A stretch of 64,000 nt of DNA, taken from the NCBI GenBank assembly GCA_017303485.1, contig JAFLCY010000001.1, positions 124,001-188,000 of the forward strand, given 5' to 3'. The DNA comes from Rhodobacterales bacterium. GTDB lineage: Bacteria; Pseudomonadota; Alphaproteobacteria; Rhodobacterales; Rhodobacteraceae. Shown here one piece after another: positions 16,773 through 25,562 of this stretch. The notes under the pieces are model-generated. The model made no database searches. It was not told where the DNA came from and was given only the letters and a program-made list of their open reading frames with translations. Each line of letters opens with the position of its first letter. Position 1 is the first letter of the stretch. Both the position numbers and the translations under genes were made by a program.

Positions 16773-17657
16773 ATGCTGAAGCTGTCCGGCGTGATGCCTG
16801 CGCTTGTCACCCCGTTCGACGCTACGGGTCAGATCGACTTCACGGCGTTCGAGAAGCATCTGAGCGCCCTGCGTGCGGCTGGGGTGTCGGGCTGGGTGCC
16901 CTGCGGGTCCTCGGGCGAATACAACCTGATGAGCGACGATGAACGCGACCAGGTGCTGCGCTTCGTGAAGGATTTCGCCAAGCCGGGCGAGACGCTGATC
17001 GCAGGGACCAATGCGCCCTCGACCGCAGGCGTGATCGCCAACACGAAGCGCGCCAAGGAGCTTGGGTATCACGCCGTCCTGCTGGCGGTGCCATTCTACA
17101 CCAAGCCGACGCAGGCCGAAATTGTCCGCCATTTCAACGCGGTAATCGACGCCACCGACATGAACGTCGTCCTCTATTCCTACCCCGGAAAAGACGGAGT
17201 CGAGATCGAATACGAGGCGCTGGATGCCTTGGCCGACAATCCGCGGATCATCGGAATCAAGGAATCCTCGGGTGTGTTGCAGCGCGCCATCGGGATTTCC
17301 CAGCGCTATGCGGGGCGCATCCAGCTGGTCTCCGGCTCGGACGACATCGCCTGGGACTTCATGCACTGGGGCGCGGATTCGTGGATTTGCGGCCCGGCGA
17401 ATTGCATGGCCAAGCCCGTGTGCGAGATGGACGCGGCCTTCCGCGCTGGCAACCATGCACGGGCGAAAGAGATCATGCAGGCGGTCTGGCCTGCGATGAA
17501 CGTGCTGGAATCGGGCAAGTTCGTGCAGAAGCTGAAATACGGATGCGAGTTGCAGGGCAACCCGGTCGGAGAATGCCGGATGCCCTTCGGCCCCTTGACC
17601 GACGCCGAGAAGGCCGAATTCAAGGCGGCGATGCAGCCGATAGTCAACTGGAAGTAA
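16773..17657 (+). CDS. DapA-family lyase, probable 1-pyrroline-4-hydroxy-2-carboxylate deaminase
   Basis: TIM-barrel Schiff-base lyase, 294 residues. Seen: GVMPALVTPFD at the N-terminus, PCGSSGEY (43-50, the phosphate/carboxylate-binding loop), Y135 in VLYSYPG and the Schiff-base lysine K163 in GIKESSG; the Tyr-Lys spacing equals that of DapA. Neighbours (D-amino-acid dehydrogenase, proline-racemase-family protein) match trans-4-hydroxy-L-proline catabolism, where a DapA relative deaminates and dehydrates the pyrroline intermediate to alpha-ketoglutarate semialdehyde. 2-keto-3-deoxy-sugar-acid dehydratases are close relatives and remain an alternative. AAGGAG lies before the ATG. Confidence 0.85.
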   Translation: MLKLSGVMPALVTPFDATGQIDFTAFEKHLSALRAAGVSGWVPCGSSGEYNLMSDDERDQVLRFVKDFAKPGETLIAGTNAPSTAGVIANTKRAKELGYHAVLLAVPFYTKPTQAEIVRHFNAVIDATDMNVVLYSYPGKDGVEIEYEALDALADNPRIIGIKESSGVLQRAIGISQRYAGRIQLVSGSDDIAWDFMHWGADSWICGPANCMAKPVCEMDAAFRAGNHARAKEIMQAVWPAMNVLESGKFVQKLKYGCELQGNPVGECRMPFGPLTDAEKAEFKAAMQPIVNWK

Positions 17658-17689
17658 GCCATGGCGACCGTCGTCGGAGAGCTTCAGTC

Positions 17690-18922
17690 ATGACGACTGT
17701 CGTCGTCGGGGCCGGGATCATCGGCACCGCCATTGCCCATGATCTGCAAAAGCGCGGTCGGCAGGTCGTGCTGCTTGACCGCGATGCGCCCGGCAAGGGC
17801 GCTTCCTTCGGCAACATGGCCTCCATCGCCGTGACCGAGTTCATGCCCGCCTCACGCCCCTCGGTCTGGAAGCAGATTCCGGGCTGGATGCTGGACCCGG
17901 AGGGGCCAGTGCGGGTGCGCCCCGGCTACATGCCGAAGCTGGTGCCGTGGTTCCTGCGCTTCATCGCAGCCTCTCGGCCGTCGAAGTTGCGGGAGTTGGA
18001 GGCGCAGGGGGCGGCGCTGTGTTCCCGCGCGTTGGGCGACACGCTGGACTTGCTGCGCGAGACGGGGCTCTCCGACCAGATCAGCGAAGAGGGCTGCCTG
18101 TCACTGTATGCCGACGAGGCAGAGTTCAAAGCCGACCGCGAGCATATCGAAATCCTCGAACGCTTCGGCTTCCCGTATGAGGTGATCGGGCCGCAGGCGA
18201 TCAAGGCGCTGGAGCCGGAATTGTCGGACCGGATCGGAATGGCGGTGCTTTTCCCGCAGAACCGCTCGATGAAGGACCCCTACAAGCTGGTGCTGGCCTT
18301 GGCCGAGCGGTTTGTCGGCCTTGGGGGCCGGATTGAACGGGGGGAGGTCACGGGCTTCACACGCTCGGACACGATGCGTGAGGTGGTCCTGAAGGACGGG
18401 CGCAAGCTCGCCGCCGACGAGGTGGTGATCTGCGCCGGGGCCTTCTCTGCGAGACTGGCGAAGGCCCTGGGCGAACCGATCCCGCTGGAGACGGAACGCG
18501 GCTATCACACGCAGATCATGGCGCCGGGCATTTCGATGAAACACTCGATCATCTGGCCCGCGAAGGCCTTCATGGTGACGCCCACCGCAGGAGGTATCCG
18601 TGTGGGTGGCACGGTGGAGATGGCGGGGCTCGACGCGCCGCCGGACTACCGACGCGCGAAGGTGACGGTGAAGCGGGCGAAGGAGGCCCTGCCCAACCTT
18701 CGGTGCGAGGAGTTCACCGAATGGATGGGTCACCGTCCCGCGCTGCCGGACACGGTTCCGATCCTCTCGGCAAGTGCTGTAACGAAGGGGCTGTTCTATG
18801 CCACCGGGCACGGGCATCTTGGCCTGACCTATGCCGCCACTACCGCCCGGCTGATGGGAGAGCTGATCACCGGCGCCAAGCCCTCGGTCGATCTGGCGCC
18901 CTACCGGGTGAACAGGTTCTAA
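17690..18922 (+). CDS. FAD-dependent D-amino-acid (cis-4-hydroxy-D-proline) dehydrogenase
   Basis: DAAO/DadA-family flavoprotein of 410 residues. Opens with the Rossmann motif VVVGAGIIGTAIAHDL and the acidic end LLDRD; a DadA-like SFGNMA segment follows, and the C-terminus has the FAD-binding GHGHLGLTYAA. The ATG at 17690 follows a GGAGAG ribosome site; 32 bp separate it from the DapA-like gene. In the proposed pathway it oxidises cis-4-hydroxy-D-proline to 1-pyrroline-4-hydroxy-2-carboxylate, between epimerase and deaminase. Other D-amino acids are possible substrates. Confidence 0.85.
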   Translation: MTTVVVGAGIIGTAIAHDLQKRGRQVVLLDRDAPGKGASFGNMASIAVTEFMPASRPSVWKQIPGWMLDPEGPVRVRPGYMPKLVPWFLRFIAASRPSKLRELEAQGAALCSRALGDTLDLLRETGLSDQISEEGCLSLYADEAEFKADREHIEILERFGFPYEVIGPQAIKALEPELSDRIGMAVLFPQNRSMKDPYKLVLALAERFVGLGGRIERGEVTGFTRSDTMREVVLKDGRKLAADEVVICAGAFSARLAKALGEPIPLETERGYHTQIMAPGISMKHSIIWPAKAFMVTPTAGGIRVGGTVEMAGLDAPPDYRRAKVTVKRAKEALPNLRCEEFTEWMGHRPALPDTVPILSASAVTKGLFYATGHGHLGLTYAATTARLMGELITGAKPSVDLAPYRVNRF

Positions 18923-18931
18923 GGGGAACGA

Positions 18932-19948
18932 ATGCGCTGGAACCGGACGATACAGACGGTGGATGTCCACTGCGAGGGCGAGATCGGGCGGGTGATCACC
19001 GGAGGGGTGCTGAACATCCCCGGCGCGACGATGGTGGAGAAGCTGCTGCACCTGAACACAGTGGATGACAGCCTGCGGCGGTGGCTGTGTTCCGAGCCGC
19101 GCTCTGGCCCGGCGGGGTCGTTCTGCCTGTTGACTCCGGCCTGCGACCCCCGTGCCGATGTGGGGTTCATCGTCCTGCAACCGGACCAGGCCCATGCGAT
19201 GTCCGGTTCGAACGCGATCTGCGCGACGACGGCGCTCTTGGAGACCGGGATGGTTCCGATGGTCGAGCCGGAAAGCCGTGTGACGCTGGACACGGCGGCG
19301 GGGCTGGTGGTGGCCACGGCACGCTGCGAGGGCGGCAAGGTGGTGCGGGTCACGCTGGACATGCCGCCCGCCTTCGTGGCGCAGCGGGATGCGGTGATCG
19401 AGACGGCAGAGTGGGGGGCGGTGCGGTACGACCTTTGCTTCGGGGGGGTCTTCTACGCGTTGATCGACGTGGACCAGATCGGACTGACCATCGCGCCGGA
19501 GAACTCGCGCCAGCTCGGGACGATTGGAGTGGACTTGCGGAGCCGGATTGCGGCGGTCGAACCTGCGTTGCATCCGGTGGAGCCTGCATTGAACGGGCTG
19601 GCCTATGTGATGTTCCGGTCGGAGGAGCCGGACGGGGCAGTGCGGACCTGCACCATCCTGCGGCCGGGTCGGGTCGATCGGTCGCCCTGCGGCACGGGGT
19701 CGAATTCGAACATGGCAGTGCGGCATTCGAAGGAGTTGGTCCGACCGGGAGACCGGGTCGTCTCGCGGTCAACCATCGGAGGGGAGTTCGTGACGGAATT
19801 TGTCGAGGAGACCACGGTCGGCCCCTACAAGGCAGTACGCAACCGGGTCTCGGGGCGGGCCTGGATCTACGGGATCAGCCAGATCGGGCTGGACCCGAGC
19901 GATCCGTTCCCGCTGGGGTTCAGGTTGTCGGATACCTGGGGCGGGTGA
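18932..19948 (+). CDS. Proline racemase-family enzyme (4-hydroxyproline 2-epimerase-like, Ser/Cys type)
   Basis: Cofactor-independent epimerase/dehydratase, 338 residues, normal for the family. The second catalytic cysteine is C253 in DRSPCGTGSNSN. At the first catalytic position, normally MCGH, the sequence is MSGSN with S91. Cys/Cys members racemise or epimerise and Cys/Thr members dehydrate trans-3-hydroxyproline; Ser-containing members exist, so 4-hydroxyproline epimerisation, trans-3-hydroxyproline dehydration or both are possible. AGGGGAACGA precedes the ATG, 9 bp after the dehydrogenase. Last gene of the operon, followed by a hairpin. Confidence 0.83.
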   Translation: MRWNRTIQTVDVHCEGEIGRVITGGVLNIPGATMVEKLLHLNTVDDSLRRWLCSEPRSGPAGSFCLLTPACDPRADVGFIVLQPDQAHAMSGSNAICATTALLETGMVPMVEPESRVTLDTAAGLVVATARCEGGKVVRVTLDMPPAFVAQRDAVIETAEWGAVRYDLCFGGVFYALIDVDQIGLTIAPENSRQLGTIGVDLRSRIAAVEPALHPVEPALNGLAYVMFRSEEPDGAVRTCTILRPGRVDRSPCGTGSNSNMAVRHSKELVRPGDRVVSRSTIGGEFVTEFVEETTVGPYKAVRNRVSGRAWIYGISQIGLDPSDPFPLGFRLSDTWGG

Positions 19949-19992
19949 GTGCCCGCGGGCCCTTGTGATCTGTTAAGGGCTTTGAGGTGAAC

Positions 19993-20028
19993 CGGCTTCG
20001 GAGGGTTGGTACCCACCCTGCGAAGCCG
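19993..20028. terminator. Bidirectional hairpin terminator between convergent operons
   Basis: CGGCTTCG (19993-20000) pairs perfectly with CGAAGCCG (20021-20028), and the interior (20002-20019) folds into a second imperfect stem, so nearly the whole 36-nt segment is paired. It lies between the stop of the epimerase gene (plus) and that of the GntR gene (minus). No T-run on either strand. Confidence 0.65.
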
Positions 20029-20035
20029 TCGAACG

Positions 20036-20755
20036 TTAGCGCGTGAGGGTGGCCATTTGCGCAGCGGCGGTGTCCGCGTCGCCGCGTTCGATGGCGCGGA
20101 TCAGGGACTCGTAGGTCGCGGCGCGGGGTTCGGCAAGGCCGGAGGGCGGGGCTGAACCATCAGGTCCAAGTTGGGCCTGGACAGAGACGGCCACGCCGAA
20201 TTCCAGGATGGCCGAGGCGGCGCGGAGGAAGGGGTTGCCGGAGGCCTCGGCGACGACGCGATGGATTTCGAATTCGGCCATCGCGAAGGGTTCGGTCTGA
20301 TGGGACATCACGGTGCGCTGGTTGAGCCAGTAGTTGAGGAGGCGGACGTGTTCGGCCTCGCGGTGCTGGGCGGCGAGGCGGGCGGCCTGCACCTCAAGGC
20401 TTTCGCGGATGGTCTGGAAGGACGCGAGGAAGGCGGGCGTAGGGCCGCTTTCCAGCTTCCACGCCAGCACCTGACGGTCGAAGAGGTTCCAGCGCGATTG
20501 CGGCAGGACGCGGGTGCCGACCTTGGCGCGGGCCTCGACCAACCCCTTTGCCTCCAGCGTTTTCAGCGCCTCACGCAGCACGGTACGGGACACGCCGAAA
20601 CGGTCCATCATCTCGGCATCACCCGGCAGGCTGGACCCGACGGGCATGTCACCGGAGACGATGGCGCGGCCCACCTCGTTGATGACGTAGGAATGGTAGT
20701 TCCGCGCTGCAGGCCGCCCGGAGAGCGTTCGGATCAGGCTCCCGGGTTCGCTCAT
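20036..20755 (-). CDS. GntR-family regulator (FadR/FCD type) of the sugar importer operon
   Basis: 239-residue regulator with N-terminal winged helix (MMDRFGVSRTVLREALKTLE, about 49-68) and helical FCD domain. It is the last gene of the minus-strand operon ytfQ-ytfR-ytfT-yjfF-like, 18 bp after the second permease, so regulator and transporter are co-expressed. A probable operator (25422-25432) lies in front of the binding-protein gene. The ligand is likely a sugar acid or sugar derived from the imported substrate, as in other FCD regulators (inference). Confidence 0.88.
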   Translation of the reverse strand: MSEPGSLIRTLSGRPAARNYHSYVINEVGRAIVSGDMPVGSSLPGDAEMMDRFGVSRTVLREALKTLEAKGLVEARAKVGTRVLPQSRWNLFDRQVLAWKLESGPTPAFLASFQTIRESLEVQAARLAAQHREAEHVRLLNYWLNQRTVMSHQTEPFAMAEFEIHRVVAEASGNPFLRAASAILEFGVAVSVQAQLGPDGSAPPSGLAEPRAATYESLIRAIERGDADTAAAQMATLTR

Positions 20756-20773
20756 CTTGTTGGTCCAGGTCCC

Positions 20774-21733
20774 TTATGTTCGTCGCGGTCCGGCCCGGAA
20801 GACCAGCCGTTGCAGCACGATGAACATAAACAAAAGCACGCCGACGACAATCTTGGTCCACCAACTGGACAGGGTTCCGTCGAAGACGATGTAGGTTTGC
20901 ACCAATCCCTGCAGCATGACGCCGATGAAGGTGCCCGCGACAAATCCGTATCCGCCGGTCAGGAGTGTGCCGCCGATCACGACGGCGGCGATGGCGTCAA
21001 GTTCGACGCCGAGGGCGTTCAGGCTGTAGCCGGCGGAGGTGTAGAGCGAGAAGACCACCCCGGCGAGGCCCGCGAGGAAGCTTGAAAGTGCGTAGATCGC
21101 AATGATGGTACGGGCGACGGGGACGCCCATCAGCGCGGCCGAGGTCTCGGACCCGCCCAGCGCATAGACGTTGGAGCCGAAGCGGGTGCGGTGGGCGAGG
21201 AGGATCGCCACGGCGAAGACCGCCAGCATGATCATGCCCACCACGGTCAGGCGGCCGCCGCCGGGAAGGAGGATGTAGCTTTTCTGGACGGCGGTGAAGA
21301 AGGGATGCTCGATCCCGATGCTGTCGGGGGAGAGGACAGAGGCCCCACCGCGGGCGAGGAACATGCCGGCAAGGGTGACGATGAAACTGGGCACCTTCAG
21401 GTAGTGGATCGCGGCCCCCATCACGGCCCCGAAGGCGGTGGCGACGATCAGGGCGATGGCGAAGGCGATCAGCGGGTGCAGGTTCAGCCACATGATCAGG
21501 ACCGCGACGAGGACGGTGGTGAAGCCGATCACCGCGCCGACGGAAAGGTCGATGCCGCCGGAGAGGATGACGAAGGTCATGCCCACCGCCGCGATGCCGA
21601 GGAAGGCGTTGTCGGTCAGGAAGTTGCCGAGGACGCGGGTGGAAAGCATCGCCGGTTGCTGGGACACGGCCAGCGCGTAGGCGAAAAGGAAGATCAGCGT
21701 GGTGGCGAGGAGGGGCCGGAGGCTGCGGGTCAT
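20774..21733 (-). CDS. yjfF: Sugar ABC transporter permease, YjfF-like
   Basis: Inner-membrane permease (BPD_transp_2, ribose/galactose type), 319 residues with about nine hydrophobic helices. Conserved segments: VILSGGIDLSVGAVIG, VPSFIVTLAGMFLARG and GVELDAIAAVVIGGTLLTGG. Sequence style and gene order match E. coli YjfF of the galactofuranose importer YtfQRT-YjfF. Overlaps the preceding permease gene by 4 bp; translated before the GntR gene. Confidence 0.85.
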   Translation of the reverse strand: MTRSLRPLLATTLIFLFAYALAVSQQPAMLSTRVLGNFLTDNAFLGIAAVGMTFVILSGGIDLSVGAVIGFTTVLVAVLIMWLNLHPLIAFAIALIVATAFGAVMGAAIHYLKVPSFIVTLAGMFLARGGASVLSPDSIGIEHPFFTAVQKSYILLPGGGRLTVVGMIMLAVFAVAILLAHRTRFGSNVYALGGSETSAALMGVPVARTIIAIYALSSFLAGLAGVVFSLYTSAGYSLNALGVELDAIAAVVIGGTLLTGGYGFVAGTFIGVMLQGLVQTYIVFDGTLSSWWTKIVVGVLLFMFIVLQRLVFRAGPRRT

Positions 21734-22770
21734 TTCGGGGCTCCGGGCAGGCGGCGGAACAGGCTGGCAGAGAGCGGGGATTGCAGGACGAGGATCACGA
21801 TGATCACGGCGGATTTCACCACGAGATTGAATTGCGGGGAGAAGCCGGAAATCAGGATGCCTGTGTTCATCGCCTGAATGATCATCGCGCCAAGGACCGC
21901 CATCGGGATGGAGAAGCGCCCGCCCATCAGGGAAGTGCCGCCGATAACCACGGCGAGGATCGCGTCGAGTTCAAGCCAGAGGCCGGCGTTGTTCGCGTCG
22001 GCACCCCGGATGTCACCGGCCACGATGAGGCCGGAGACGGCGGCGCAGAACCCGGCGAAGCTGTAGACGATCAGGAGGAGCGTTCCGGCTTTCAGCCCGG
22101 CGAACCGGGCGGCGGAGCGGTTGATGCCCACCGCCTCGATGAGAAGCCCAAGGGCGGTGCGGCGGACGATGAGGGTGGCCGCGATCAGAAGGAAAAGGGC
22201 AATGATCACCGGCATCGGGAGGCCAAGGAAGCTGCCCGTGCCTATGAAGATCAGGAGAGGATCAGAGAAGGTGACGATGTAGCCTTCGGTGATCAGCTGG
22301 GCGAGGCCGCGACCGGCGACCATCAGGACGAGGGTGGCGATGATCGGCTGGATTTCAAGCACGGTGACAAGGATGCCGTTCCAGAGCCCGCAAAGGAGGC
22401 CGGTGCCGAGGGCGGCGAGGACGGCCATGGGGGCGGGGACGCCGTTGGTGACAAGGGTGGCGGCGGTGGCGCCGGAAATTGCCATGACCGCGCCGACGGA
22501 AAGGTCCACGCCCTTGGTCGCGATGACCATGGTCATGCCGATGGCGAGGATGGCGACGGGGGCGCCGCGGTTCAACACGTCGATCAGGCTGCCGAACAGG
22601 CGGCCGTCCTGCCAGGTGATGGTGAAGAAGCCGGGGAAAAGGAGCCAGTTGACCAAGAGCACGGCGGCAAGGGCGATGACCTGGGGCCGGGTGAAGAAGG
22701 TGGTCAGCGGTCTGGGCCTTGGCAACGGCGGCTGTGTGGTGGGGCGGAGGTCGACGGTGGGGCGGGTCAC
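21730..22770 (-). CDS. ytfT: Sugar ABC transporter permease, YtfT-like
   Basis: Second permease of the same importer, 346 residues. A Pro/Arg-rich cytoplasmic N-terminus precedes the first membrane helix (about 30-50); family segments GMTMVIATKGVDLSVGAVMA and LDAILAVVIGGTSLMGG are present. The ATG at 22770 overlaps the ATPase stop by 4 bp and its own stop overlaps the yjfF-like start, so the membrane subunits are translationally coupled. Forms a heterodimer with the YjfF-like protein (family knowledge). Confidence 0.85.
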   Translation of the reverse strand: MTRPTVDLRPTTQPPLPRPRPLTTFFTRPQVIALAAVLLVNWLLFPGFFTITWQDGRLFGSLIDVLNRGAPVAILAIGMTMVIATKGVDLSVGAVMAISGATAATLVTNGVPAPMAVLAALGTGLLCGLWNGILVTVLEIQPIIATLVLMVAGRGLAQLITEGYIVTFSDPLLIFIGTGSFLGLPMPVIIALFLLIAATLIVRRTALGLLIEAVGINRSAARFAGLKAGTLLLIVYSFAGFCAAVSGLIVAGDIRGADANNAGLWLELDAILAVVIGGTSLMGGRFSIPMAVLGAMIIQAMNTGILISGFSPQFNLVVKSAVIIVILVLQSPLSASLFRRLPGAPK

Positions 22771-24284
22771 GGGCGGGCCTCTCCTGTTCCGGCGATGGCT
22801 TGCACGATGGCGTCGGGGGCGATGGTGTCGCCGTCGAGTTCCGCGACCATTTCGCGGTCGCGCATGACGACGATGCGGTTGGAGTAGGCGACGACTTCGT
22901 CGAGTTCGGAAGAGATGACGAAGAGGGCGAGGCCTTCTTCCCGCAGGCGGTTGATGGTGCGGACGATTTCGGCGTGCGCACCGACGTCGATGCCGCGGGT
23001 GGGTTCGTCGAGGATCAGGAAGCTGGGGTCGATGGCAAGCCAGCGGGCGAGGATGACCTTCTGCTGGTTGCCCCCGGACAGAAGCTTGACCGGCATGTCA
23101 TGGTCGGCGGCGCGGATGTCGAGCGCCTCGGCGTATCTACCCGCCAGTTCCACCTGGTCGTCGCGGTTCAGGGCGCGGAACCAGCCGAGCTTGGCTTGCA
23201 GGGCGATGATGATGTTCTCGCGGACGGAGAGGTCGCCGAAGATGCCGTCAAGCTTGCGGTCCTCGGGGCAGAAGCCGAAGCCTGCGGCGACGGCCTGCGC
23301 GGGGTTGCGGATGGTGACGGGCTTGCCGTCGACAGTGACCTGGCCGGTGTCGGAATGGTCGACGCCGAACATCAGGCGGGCGACCTCGGTCCGGCCCGAG
23401 CCGAGAAGGCCTGCGACGCCGACGACCTCGCCTTCGTGGACGGCAAGGTTGAAGGGAGCGAGGCCCTTGCGGCTGAGGCCGTTGAAGGCGACGCGGACTG
23501 CGCCTTTGGTCGCTCCGGCCAACGCGGTGGGGTGGTGATCGAAGGCGACGTCCTTGCCCAGCATCAGGCGGACGACATCGGTGGTGTTGAGGGTGTCCAG
23601 CGCCTGGGTAGCAACTCTTTTTCCGTTGCGCAGGATCGTCACGCGGTCGGCGAGGTCGAAGACCTGGTCGAGGAAATGGGTGATGAAGATGATGGCGAGG
23701 CCGTTAGCTTTCAGCCCACGGACCACATCGAACAGGCGCTGCACCTCGTTGCGGTCGAGGCTGGCGGTTGGTTCGTCAAGGACGAGGACCTTCCCGGACA
23801 GTTCCACCGCGCGGGCGATGGCGACGATCTGCTGGACGGCGACGGAATATTCAGACAGTTCGGCGCGGACGTCGATGGTCAGGCCATAGCGGGAGAGGAG
23901 GTCTTTCGCGGCGGCATCGATGCGCTTGCGGTCGACCATGCCGAAGCGGGTGGGCTGGCGGCCGAGGAAGAGGTTTTCGGCGACCGAGCGGTTGGGGAGG
24001 AGGTTCACCTCCTGATAGACGGTGCCGATGCCGTAGCTTTGTCCGTGCAGGGGGTCGCGGAGGTGGATGGGCTGGCCGTCTAGCAGAAGATCACCGCCAT
24101 CGGGCTGGTAGGCTCCGGTCAGGATCTTGATCAGGGTGGATTTCCCGGCACCGTTTTCGCCGAGAAGGGCGTGGACCTCTCCGGCATAGGCAGTGAAATC
24201 GACGTTGTCGAGTGCGCGATGCTGGCCGAAGATCTTCGTGATCCCGCGAGCCTCCAGGATTGGACGCGCGTCTTTGTCCGGCAT
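22767..24284 (-). CDS. ytfR: Sugar ABC transporter ATP-binding protein, YtfR-like (two ABC domains)
   Basis: Energy-coupling ATPase with tandem ABC cassettes, 505 residues. First domain: Walker [10 protein letters not shown] (42-50), Walker B VLVLDEPTASLD. Second domain: degenerate P-loop GLLGSGRTE, signature [13 protein letters not shown], Walker [15 protein letters not shown]. This pairing (canonical first, degenerate second P-loop) is usual for carbohydrate CUT2 importers. Start ATG at 24284; a stem-loop separates it from the binding-protein gene. Confidence 0.92.
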   Translation of the reverse strand: MPDKDARPILEARGITKIFGQHRALDNVDFTAYAGEVHALLGENGAGKSTLIKILTGAYQPDGGDLLLDGQPIHLRDPLHGQSYGIGTVYQEVNLLPNRSVAENLFLGRQPTRFGMVDRKRIDAAAKDLLSRYGLTIDVRAELSEYSVAVQQIVAIARAVELSGKVLVLDEPTASLDRNEVQRLFDVVRGLKANGLAIIFITHFLDQVFDLADRVTILRNGKRVATQALDTLNTTDVVRLMLGKDVAFDHHPTALAGATKGAVRVAFNGLSRKGLAPFNLAVHEGEVVGVAGLLGSGRTEVARLMFGVDHSDTGQVTVDGKPVTIRNPAQAVAAGFGFCPEDRKLDGIFGDLSVRENIIIALQAKLGWFRALNRDDQVELAGRYAEALDIRAADHDMPVKLLSGGNQQKVILARWLAIDPSFLILDEPTRGIDVGAHAEIVRTINRLREEGLALFVISSELDEVVAYSNRIVVMRDREMVAELDGDTIAPDAIVQAIAGTGEARP

Positions 24285-24339
24285 GTCCCTACCCCCTGCG
24301 TTCTGGAAACTGTCCGCTTATCTTGCGGATAATGCAATT

Positions 24340-24370
24340 CCGCCGGGCAGGGAGTGACCCCGCCCGGCGG
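24340..24370 (-). terminator. Intercistronic stem-loop after the ytfQ-like gene
   Basis: Perfect 9-bp GC stem (CCGCCGGGC 24340-24348, GCCCGGCGG 24362-24370, 13-nt loop) between the binding-protein stop (24389) and the ATPase start (24284). Same position relative to the operon as the hairpins at 1619, 34613 and 42202; probably stabilises upstream mRNA or attenuates readthrough. Confidence 0.6.
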
Positions 24371-24388
24371 CGGCCTCGGGGAGGAAAC

Positions 24389-25360
24389 CTAGTAGCCGAG
24401 GCCTTTGCGGCGGTCGTATTCGCCCTGCGGATCATCCGCCTGCGTGTAGAGCTTCGATTCGGTGATGATGAACTTCTCCGGCGCGGTCCCTGCGTCCCAA
24501 TAGGCTTGCAGCGCGTCGAAGGCGGGGCCGGCCATGTTCGGGGTCAGTTCGACCGTGGCGTTCGCCTCACCTGCCGCCATTGCCGAGAAGATGTCCGGCA
24601 CGGCGTCGATCGAGACGACGAGGATGTCGGTGCCCGGCTTCAAGCCCGCGTCCTTGATTGCCTGCAGCGCACCCACGGCCATGTCGTCGTTATGGGCGTA
24701 GACGGCGCAGATGTTCTTGCCGCCGTCTTCGGCCTTGATGAAGCCTTCCATCACTTCCTTGCCCTTGGACCGGGTGAAGTCGCCGGTCTGGCTGCGGGTG
24801 ATGGTCAGGTTGGCGTGGCCTGCGATGCCTTCCTCGAAGCCCTGCTTGCGGTTGATCGCGGGGGAGGAGCCGACGGTGCCTTGCAGTTCAACGATGTTGC
24901 ACTGCTTGTCGCCCACGGTGCCGACCAGCCATTCGCCCGCGACGCGGCCTTCCTTGACCTGATCAGAGGCGACGGAAGTCAGGTACAGATCTTCCGGGCC
25001 TTCGATGCCACGGTCGAGGAGGACGACGGGGATGCTGGCCTCCTTGGCTTCGGTCAGGACTTCCTCCCAGCCGGTGGCGACGACCGGCGCGACAAGGATC
25101 GCGTCGACGCCCTGCGCGATGAAGCCACGGATCGCCTTGATCTGGTTTTCCTGCTTCTGCTGCGCGTCGGCGAACTTCAGGTCGATGCCGCGCGCCTCGG
25201 CTTCCGCCTTGGTCACCGAGGTCTCGGCTGCCCGCCAACCGGATTCCGAACCGATCTGCGAGAAGCCGATGACCTTGCCTTCCAAGCCTTGGGCATAGGA
25301 CGCCGAAAGCAACAAGCCAGCCAGTCCCGCGCCAAGCGCGAGAGTCTTGATAACGCTCAT
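24389..25360 (-). CDS. ytfQ: Sugar ABC transporter substrate-binding protein, YtfQ-like (galactofuranose type)
   Basis: Periplasmic sugar receptor of 323 residues with a Sec signal peptide (cleavage near ASYA-QG, about residue 24). The mature N-terminus carries GFSQIGSESGWRAAETSV and ADAQQKQENQIKAIRGF, which closely follow the YtfQ pattern, and VAPVVATGWEEVL. Start ATG 25360 with GGGAGG ribosome site; an earlier in-frame start would lack one. It leads the operon with ytfR/T, yjfF and gntR. Galactofuranose is the ligand of the E. coli protein; arabinose or galactose in furanose form would fit the neighbouring enzymes (inference). Confidence 0.9.
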   Translation of the reverse strand: MSVIKTLALGAGLAGLLLSASYAQGLEGKVIGFSQIGSESGWRAAETSVTKAEAEARGIDLKFADAQQKQENQIKAIRGFIAQGVDAILVAPVVATGWEEVLTEAKEASIPVVLLDRGIEGPEDLYLTSVASDQVKEGRVAGEWLVGTVGDKQCNIVELQGTVGSSPAINRKQGFEEGIAGHANLTITRSQTGDFTRSKGKEVMEGFIKAEDGGKNICAVYAHNDDMAVGALQAIKDAGLKPGTDILVVSIDAVPDIFSAMAAGEANATVELTPNMAGPAFDALQAYWDAGTAPEKFIITESKLYTQADDPQGEYDRRKGLGY

Positions 25361-25412
25361 GATTTTCCTCCCAGTGGAAACTTGGGCCACGCTCCTCGGG
25401 TGGCTGAGAAGA

Positions 25413-25438
25413 CGTTAGCAAAAGTACTACTATATGCA
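25413..25438 (-). promoter_or_regulatory. Candidate promoter/GntR operator of the ytfQ-like operon
   Basis: The A/T-rich segment holds AAGTACTACTA (25422-25432), which agrees with the FadR-type half-site pattern TNGTNNNACNA except at position 1. On the minus strand TTGCAT (25438-25433) could serve as -35. It lies 60-80 nt upstream of the ATG of the operon whose last gene encodes a FadR-type regulator. Pattern-based. Confidence 0.42.
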
Positions 25439-25562
25439 AGAAGTCCGTGCGCGAGGCCGTTTGGCGATGCTGCGGCTGCGTGGGTCGTGGCAGGAATTTG
25501 GGTCCTTTCAGCGGGTTCCGGGTAGGCCCTCTTTGCCGCGGTGCGGCGAAGAGGCGGGCATG

